DNA of 64,000 nt from NCBI GenBank assembly GCA_036785705.1, contig JAWUZG010000084.1, forward strand, positions 10,925,501-10,989,500, given 5' to 3'. Shown in pieces: positions 51,894-64,000 of the stretch. Position 1 is the first letter of the stretch; the number at the start of each line of letters is the position of its first letter. Source of the stretch: Acanthornis magna (taxonomy: Eukaryota; Chordata; Aves; Passeriformes; Acanthizidae). Below the pieces are notes generated by a model. That model was not told where the DNA came from, searched no databases, and was given only the letters and a program-made list of their open reading frames with translations. The position numbers were made by a program, and so were the translations under genes.

Positions 51894-52702
51894 CTGTGGA
51901 ACAAGAAACATTTTCGAATTAAAATATGGTGGTATAACAAAATAGCAGCAAACCACAACAGGGTGTGTTTAACTAGCCCACCAACGCTGTGTAACTGAAC
52001 ACCTTTACCAAGCTGATAGATCCATTCCTTAAAAGTAGTTTTCTGTTTCTTTTTATAGCATTGGCCCACGCCATGGCTTTTAATAGCCCTAAGTTTAAGA
52101 CATTTTCAATCTTAGTTTTATGCTTTAACCAGGGAGAGCAAAAATGTTCCCAATTTAGTTCATGTTTTAATTTCGACTTAAAAACAATCTGCCCCTCCTC
52201 AAAAGACTCTACAGCCAACTTGAATACCACACTTGGTAACATTTTATCTTTTCTCCCCCAATCCAAACTATGTAGAAAGATGAGTTTTCAAGTTACATAA
52301 CAGAGTTTTCATTAGCCAGATTTGTCACAAACCTAGTCCTTTGTGCTCCTTTTTCAGTCTCTTTTCAAAGCTGTCAAAGATCTATGTGAATATTACCAAT
52401 TCCATAGGAACTCTGTAATCTTAGCACACCAATTTTTTGAAAATATGGTCAGTCTCAGAGACATTAGAGCCAACATCTTTAAAACTTCACTGAAAGTAGA
52501 TGCTCTAAGTATTTAAATAAGAACAACCCTAATTTAAAGGTGGTGATGACTAAATATTATTGGCAATGCCTAATCTTCAGAGTACAACCAGTTGGCACGG
52601 TTTAAAAATTTGGCAATAAAATGGAAAGTATTTTAACAAGTATTTTCCATTAATTCTATGTTCATCAGGTTGATTTTAGACATGTCCTTTGCATTAACTT
52701 AC
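51894..52702 (-). other. KCNQ1: KCNQ1 intron 14 (809 bp)
   Basis: A GT-AG intron with donor GTAAGT and acceptor CCACAG between exons 14 and 15. It contains no recognisable repeat, and the short open frames in it have no family resemblance. Confidence 0.9.
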
Positions 52703-52749
52703 CTGAGACAGAGATAAAAAGAGATGGCTTTCCTATGGACTGGTCCAAC
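52703..52749 (-). CDS. KCNQ1: KCNQ1 exon 14 (linker between helices C and D)
   Basis: At 47 bp this is the smallest exon here. Its first base completes the AGG codon for R562, and it ends with the first base of the E578 codon. It encodes LDQSIGKPSLFISVS. The acceptor is TTTATAG|G and the donor CAG|GTAAGT, an ideal U1 site. The peptide is the linker between helix C and the coiled-coil helix D and includes the positions of human S566, I567 and G568, which are long-QT sites. Too short to appear as an open reading frame, it was found by looking for the missing residues between exons 13 and 15. The length matches human exon 14 exactly. Confidence 0.95.
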
Positions 52750-53424
<675 letters not shown>

Positions 53425-54002
53425 TCATGCCTTTAAGTCACAAGGATAGAGGAATGGTCTGTGGCAATGTAGCTGTTTTTTAAGAGTAAACAGTAAGTTC
53501 TTTTAACACTGTGTAAACATATAAGTTATTTCGATTGTTGTCATGATTGCACATTTTTGATGGAATAATCCTGGCAGTTCTCATTTCATCCCCTTTTTGT
53601 TACTGCAGGTCTATATGCTTTTCAAGAGATAATCCACCCAACTGGAGCTCAAAAGAACTTGGAGCCAAAAAGAGTTTATCTGTCATTTTGTTCAGAAGTC
53701 TGTGCACACTCCAGTTCCTTCTGGAAATAAGGTTCATGCTCCTTGGCCATGAACAATAAAGAGGCTGAGCTTTCAAAACTGTTGGGAAACACTGTCAAGA
53801 AATGCCCCGTGTCTGTAATTTGCACCTCATATATGGGAGAGATTTAATCTGACCTATTATTAATAAAACAACTTTTGCATAGTATTAAAGGCAATAGTAC
53901 CAACCTATAAACACAAACTGGAAAGCAAGTAAATGAACATGCTGAAGGGCAGCGACAAATTAAAGATATCATTAATATAAACTTGAGTCCAATCAGTGGC
54001 AG

Positions 54003-54501
54003 AACTGGAGTTCCCAGCACAGGAAAGATGTGGGCCTGTTAAAACAAGTCCAAAGGAGGCCACAAAGATGATGAGAGGGCTGAAACATCTCTGCTCTAAA
54101 GACAGGTGGAGAGAGTTGTTCAGCCTGGAGAAGAGAAGGCTTTAAGGAGACCTCACTGGGGCCTTTCAGTACCTGAAGGGGGCTTTTAAGAAAGATGGGG
54201 ACAGACTTTTTACAAGGGCCTGCAGTGACAGGACATGGGGGAATGGCCTCAACCTGAAAGAGGGCAGGTTTAGATGAGATACTAGCAAGAAATTCTTTGC
54301 TGTGAGGGTGGTGAGACACTTAAATGGGCTGCCCAGAGAAGCCGTGGATGCCCCATCCTTGGAAACATTCAAGGTCAGGCTGGGAGGGGCCCTGACCAAC
54401 CTGACTGGGTGAAGATGTCCTTGCTCATGGCAGGGGGTGTTTAAAGGCACCAGATGACCTTTAAAGGTCCCTCCCAACCCTAACTATTCTATGATTCTAA
54501 G
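54003..54501 (+). repeat. CR1 LINE, ORF2 3' end plus 3' UTR (intron 12)
   Basis: This CR1 runs from the CCCAGCACAGGAAAGATGTG block through GTTCAGCCTGGAGAAGAGAA, TTTCAGTACCTGAAGGGGGC and GACAGGACATGGGGGAATGG to the terminus ATTCTATGATTCTA. It is 5' truncated with an intact 3' end and antisense to KCNQ1. Open frames on the minus strand across it are artefacts. Confidence 0.95.
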
Positions 54502-57500
54502 GTTTCTGATACATTCATTATGCTGTTTATAGACACTCTGCAGATAATTTTCAGGGTTTAGTAAAAACCTTGGTAAAACCAAGTTACAAATTCTCCTTTC
54601 TTGCATCTTTGGAGAACAAGGAAAAGAGTTTTCAGAGGTAGCTTCCCTGATACCAGAATTTGGATCCCTTTTGAAGTCTCAGAAGTATTTTGTCACCTGT
54701 AGTTCAAAAGGAGATGTCTCTGCACTGCTTTATTTTATTTCACAAACCTCAGGCTTTCCTCATTTCCATGCCATAAATACATTTTTTTTTTCCCCTAAGA
54801 CAAAGAAAAGCAGGATCCCATATAAAAAACAGGCTGTGGCATCTTCATGCAATGCCCTGCACCTGCCTGGGAAGTAGCTCCCACATTTCAGGAATAATTA
54901 CTTAAATAACAACACTTCATCAAGCAAATTATATTTCAGTCTCCCAGATTCACCAAGTCAACTGCAAGCCTGGGGTGAATATGAGATACTCTCTAGTGGA
55001 AGGCTAAGCAGGAATGGAAATTGCTTCAGTCTAACCAAGAAGCACAGAAGAATTCCCAAGCACCCCAACTGCTGACACACATATAAATCATAACTAACAT
55101 CCACTAAGAAAGAAATATAATTCAGTGATGGCATAAACCCATAAATCTTTCCATGGACTAGTACTGTAAACATGGTGATATTAATTTAAAAAAAAAGATT
55201 TCTTGGATTCTTTTTGTACTATAAATAAGCAAAAGAGAAATCTGCCAGTTTGAAAACTGCAGGTTCAGAAAAGCTGTTCAGTAGGAACAAAGACACAGAG
55301 CTTTCCCCTGCCATCCTCATACTCTGACACAGGAGCCTGACAGTAGTGTAGGCATTTCTCTGCCTGTTTTTCATTTACAGGGCTGTTTCTTTCTCTTTAA
55401 AAACAAGAATTGAAAACCTGGAGTAAATAGAATTTGTGAATGAAGTTACATTTCTGAGCACAACCAGCTATTTAATAGTCAGTACTGATTTTTCTGTAAC
55501 TACTTGATATAGAAAACTGATCTTTCATGAGAAGATACTCTCGATGTTGAGCATATGGTAATTTTTTAAAACGAAAAAAACCTGCAGCAGGCAACAAATG
55601 GGTATTGAAAGTAGAAGCCAGCCCCACAGCTTTCCTTAACTGCTTCGCTTCTTTACTTTTGTTCTGCTAACCAAAACTCATGGCAAAACTCTTCTTAAGT
55701 TAAAATTTCCCCCATCATATATGGAAGTTTGTTAAAGGCACAAAAGCCAATGCTGAATTTTAAACGAGCACCGCTAGCTGTGGCCGTTGTTGCTCCCTAG
55801 TAACTGCAAGGGCAGGGAGGCAGGGAAAGGGAGAGAGGAATCCAGGAAAGGGGAATTTCTGGAAAACGCAACCAAGTAACAGTAAAATAAAATGGGCAGA
55901 ACACCCTGTGAAGCAGAGGACACTGAAGTACATTGTTTGGTACAGCCCAGTATGGAGATTAGAAAAGATTACAAACACAATTCATATGAGTCACATAATA
56001 AGATGAACTACAAGACTATGAATGTAAGATTTTCCAGGGAAATTGTAACAAATCAGGCAACAGTTATGTCATCAGTAGAACTGCAACTTGTATTTCTAAA
56101 TTATGTTATTAATAGAATATTTGCCATGGTGAAAATCATTCTACAAGTTAAAAGCCTATTTTAGAAGGAAAAGAATTGTCTCAATTAGAAGAATTTACAT
56201 GGAAAGAAAATTTTAAAAGTTTTAAAATGAAAATGCGAAATCACGGCAAATTCCTGGTCTCTGTATCTGTGATGGATATTACAGTTGTATCCATGTATGC
56301 AAGTTTTAAGACTTCTAGAAACTTTCATAATAGGAAAACAAAGGTTATTTACTCATGAACGAAGCTAATGGGGTAACTGAGTATGGTGACTTTCTTTCTG
56401 AAATTCAGTTGTGAGATTAGATTGTGTCAAAAACATCTGCTTTATAACTAATACATAAAGTTCACTATTGGTAGGTAAGGTGAAAAAAGCCTAGAAAAGC
56501 ATTGATTTCTAAATCTGCTTTCCCCATAATCTACAAAATCCTTCCTTAACCATAAGTCATTCACCTTAACTGATGCACAGGACTTGTGTTGAATGTCATC
56601 TTTTGTATAAAATTTGAAACAGTCCTACAGACTTTACGAGAACATAAACACATCCATAAAAAAGGTATTAATTCTTTATAATATTATGCTGGGCTATTAC
56701 ATGGGCATCATCATAAGGACTATATTTAAACCCAGACTTTGAAATACAGCCTAAATTTCTCTCCTTCTTTTTAAAGAGGAAATGATGCCTCACAAAGACT
56801 TGCTTATCACGTCCTTTGAAAATCTTTGTATCCCTGTTTAGCTTTTCTTTATTTGTTTTATTTATTTATTTACTTTTAAACAGGAAGGCTTTGCTTTCTA
56901 ACTGGCTTTTGTCCTTGTGATGCCATCACCCCCTGTTATTAACTGAGCTGTTCAAAAAATATATCTAGTCAAATTTAGGCCTACAGGTGTGTCCTGCAAA
57001 CAGCTGGTATGGTTTAAGAACCATGCTGGGTTCATGCTGGGACCTATTTTGCAAAATCTTCCTCTTCCTCTCCTTCTTCCTATACTGCCCTACTCAAAAG
57101 CTTCACAGGCATCTCTAAAAAATACTCCTTTAAAGTGCTGGTCTTCCTCAGTGTTCCAGCTGATTTTAAGCATGAATAGTCCAATGGACTTCAGACGAAA
57201 TTTGGACGTGGATTTGTTGTGGGTTTTTTCCAATAGTTACTGGAAGAAAATATCAGAATTTTTCTATTTTTTTGGAACATATATTTCACATAAACATAAA
57301 GCTTAGAAAACAAATATCTACCAGAAAACAGCTGTACAGAGCTCTTAAATGCTGAAAGATACATTTTAAAAATGCATTTTCTGCTTTACCTTGATTTCAG
57401 ATATTACATGAGTCTGCTTATTAGGAAAGGTACAGTCATTCCTTGGCACATGTTTAAACAATTTAATTTCTTACGATTATTTTATGTGCATACAACAGAA

Positions 57501-57654
57501 AGATTTACAACACATTTTGACGAAAGAATAATGACAGTGGTTATCTCTTAATTACAGAAGAGATTTTCAAAAGCACCTTGTGGCCTGAATTTCAAGGTGA
57601 CTTTGTGCATTAAGTGTGCTTTGAAAAACTGTACCTTTGGTACTCTCCAAGTTT

Positions 57655-58320
57655 TTAGGCTTGATCATAACCTTCTATTCAGAAATTAAGGAGAAGTATC
57701 AGATATTCCCTATGGTCCTTCTGGAGATTCTGCTTCTGAAGAAACAGCAGCGTATCACCCGCACACAGGAGTGATTGAGATCCATCACACTTCAGCCAAA
57801 TGACATTTTTAGTTCTTTAGCAGCAGCTAAAATTGATCATTCAGGAAGAAGGAAGACTGCTAACGAAAGATGAGAGACAACCTTGTTGAGGGATTTTGTA
57901 GATGGCCAGGACCAGGCCTTTTGCAGATGCAAAAGTGAGAGTACAACTGAGAAGCCAGATTAGCAACCGAGATACTGAGCACAAACAAGTTTTAAGTATG
58001 AACTGAATAGTCCCATTCTATTCAGTCAAATGCTTTTTCAGCTTCTATCAAATCATCTGCCGCAGGGGAGTTTCGTTTATTTGCCAGGTGGATAATGTTG
58101 CACACAGTGTTCAGGCATTTTCAAAATCTGTTTCTGACAAATACCACTTGGGAGGTAGATATACAGCGTGTGGATTTCTTGTTACTAAGCAGTTTAGTTA
58201 ATACCACGGCAAATATTTTATGATCTAGATTTATGAGAGCAATGATTCAGTAATTACCACAGAGCAAAGGATCACAATCTAGTTTTAGAATGAAAATAAA
58301 TTAGATTTCAATGGAAATGG
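57655..58320 (-). pseudogene. Ancient L1/Tx1-like LINE reverse transcriptase relic
   Basis: On the minus strand several L1-clade reverse transcriptase landmarks appear in order. NY*IIALINLDHKIF at 58211-58255 matches NYRPISLLNLDYKIL, with TGA probably from CGA. HLANKRNSPAADDLIEAEKA leads into the motif-A box AEKAFD*IEW ending near 58016. An RQGCPLSPLLF-like block, decayed, is near 57830-57855. QSLLCAGDTLLFLQ at about 57736-57777 matches the LSLYADDTLLFL motif C. A decayed FGxxxGYKIN block is near 57670. Only two in-frame stops fall between the first two blocks, and a frameshift precedes motif C. The AEKAFD form of motif A and the NYRPISLLN block point to L1/Tx1 rather than CR1. No 5' or 3' end is visible. 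Confidence 0.8.
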
Positions 58321-59746
58321 CCACATTTAGGCAATTATTCAAACAACAGCAGTAGACACATCACTGGAATGGGCCACATCCCTTGCCAAGTTACAAGTGC
58401 TGACCAGCAAGTGCTAAGGAATTTCTCAACAAAATGACTATAAATATTATTTTCAAGTAGTTGAGACATTGTGCCTTTCTTAATTTTAGTCTAATTATGA
58501 TAATAAAAGGTGAAATGTGCTAGCAGAAACTTTTTGAAAGCACTCCCTACAAGAAAACTCTGGACATGGGAGATTTCAGCCTAAATGGTGAGAATCTGAA
58601 TACATTGTACATAACTAAAGCAATTTTCTGAAAAGCTCAGGTAACCTTAGCCATAAATTAGCTCATATATTTTAGTAAAAACGAAAATAATCAAAGCAGA
58701 AAATTGCTAAACAATTCAGGCAATGCTTCTAAACTTTACTAGGAAACCAGAATCATGGGTTTGAAGTAGCAGCAAAATTGCCTTACAGATACATTGGACT
58801 GTTAGTCATCATCATCATTGCCATTGTTTTGATCTTAAATTTTGTGGCCTTCAAATTTGAAGGACGAAGGGCACCCTCCCATTTTGGAGGGTCTAGATTA
58901 AAGGTGGGATAGCTCTCTGGTCTATTGTAAGCAGTAGTAGCACAGTCATATACGAAAATGGATGTAGGCAGTTAAGCCCCTCTTCATCCTTTGCATTTCC
59001 AGTTGTGAAGACTGTTCTTTGGAGATTATCCCTTATTAATTACTTTTAAGTAAAGTAATATGTTTATTACCTATATATACATTCACCTGGTTTAAATCAA
59101 GCTGAAGGCTGTTGACATGTGTTTTTACTGGATTAATGAAATTGATTTTTAGAAAGTTTACAGTCAGAATCTTTTATTCAGATCAGGTAACAAGGCTAAT
59201 TAGCTACTGTTAAATGCTTATGGCATCACAAGACCACAGCAAGTGGAGTGGCACACAGGAAATGTGTCAGTGAGGGTCAGAGGAGGAAAGAGAATCGATG
59301 TCTCACTAGCTGGGAAGGAGGTCTCCTACTATGCAGAAGGGAGAATGGAAAAGAAATGAGAAACCTTCCAATACACTAACAAATTTCCACCTCAGTTCCT
59401 TATCAGGACTTCATTATCATTGAGTAAGGGACAGAAACAAGGCTGAGGTAGTATTTTAATCGCTAATCCCACTGACTCGGCATGAAAGCAGCATACAACT
59501 CAGAATTAATGGAGACATACGAGAATGTTTGCACTGCCAGAAAGAGACAGCGATAACAGAGGGCTAAGGGTCAAGTCCATTAGCAGAAAATAACATTTTA
59601 ATTCAGACTGCATTTCAGGAGTTTACCCTATTTCCAGTCCATCCACAGTTGACTAACCTGCCAAGAAACAACCACCCCATTGAAGGAGGGAGAGAATAGT
59701 GGGTGTAGCTCACCATTACTGAAATGAATTGTGTTAGTCTCTCTTA

Positions 59747-64000
<4,254 letters not shown>

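Overview
This is vertebrate, almost certainly avian, nuclear DNA. The evidence is six CR1 LINE copies, several ending in the bird-type 3' terminus (ATTCTATGATTCTA-like), a solo LTR of a family common in bird genomes, and an AT-rich background with no bacterial-style gene packing. The only protein-coding gene I can support is the 3' half of KCNQ1 (Kv7.1 voltage-gated potassium channel) on the minus strand. Four consecutive internal exons are present with exact phases and consensus splice sites. In human numbering they are exon 12 (59822-59897), exon 13 (53309-53403), exon 14 (52703-52749) and exon 15 (51832-51893). Together they encode residues 505-598 of the cytoplasmic C-terminus: helix B (calmodulin and PIP2 binding), helix C, and the start of the helix D tetramerisation coiled coil.

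Layout from right to left, in the direction of transcription: part of intron 11 (59898-64000), exon 12, intron 12 (6.4 kb, with a CR1 and an L1-like fossil at its 5' end, around 57.7-58.3 kb), exon 13, intron 13 (559 bp), exon 14, intron 14 (809 bp), exon 15, then at least 51.8 kb of intron 15 filling the rest of the window. I did not find the terminal exon, which carries the rest of helix D and the stop codon. It probably lies beyond coordinate 1.

The long intron holds dispersed repeats. There are younger CR1 copies at 4.5, 16.3, 24.1, 28.9 and 30.7 kb, with a sixth in intron 12 at 54.0 kb. A solo ERV LTR lies at 6.8-7.4 kb. All seven are in plus orientation, antisense to KCNQ1. Much older fossils can be recognised only by translating them: a CR1-like reverse transcriptase relic at 9.9-10.2 kb (minus), a second probable one at 17.5-17.7 kb (plus), an L1/Tx1-like reverse transcriptase relic at 57.7-58.3 kb (minus), and a MIR-like SINE at 42.6 kb (plus). 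Microsatellites, homopolymer tracts, a 60-bp-period duplication at 43.6 kb and one CpG-rich patch at 20.0-20.2 kb complete the picture.

I see no new multi-gene system. The observations most worth checking are the L1-like fossil in an archosaur-type genome, the complete antisense bias of the younger retroelements, the CpG-rich patch deep in the intron, and the antisense LTR with a surviving TATA-like box inside a gene whose mammalian counterpart is controlled by an antisense RNA. Most open reading frames here (up to about 156 codons) look like chance openings or repeat remnants.
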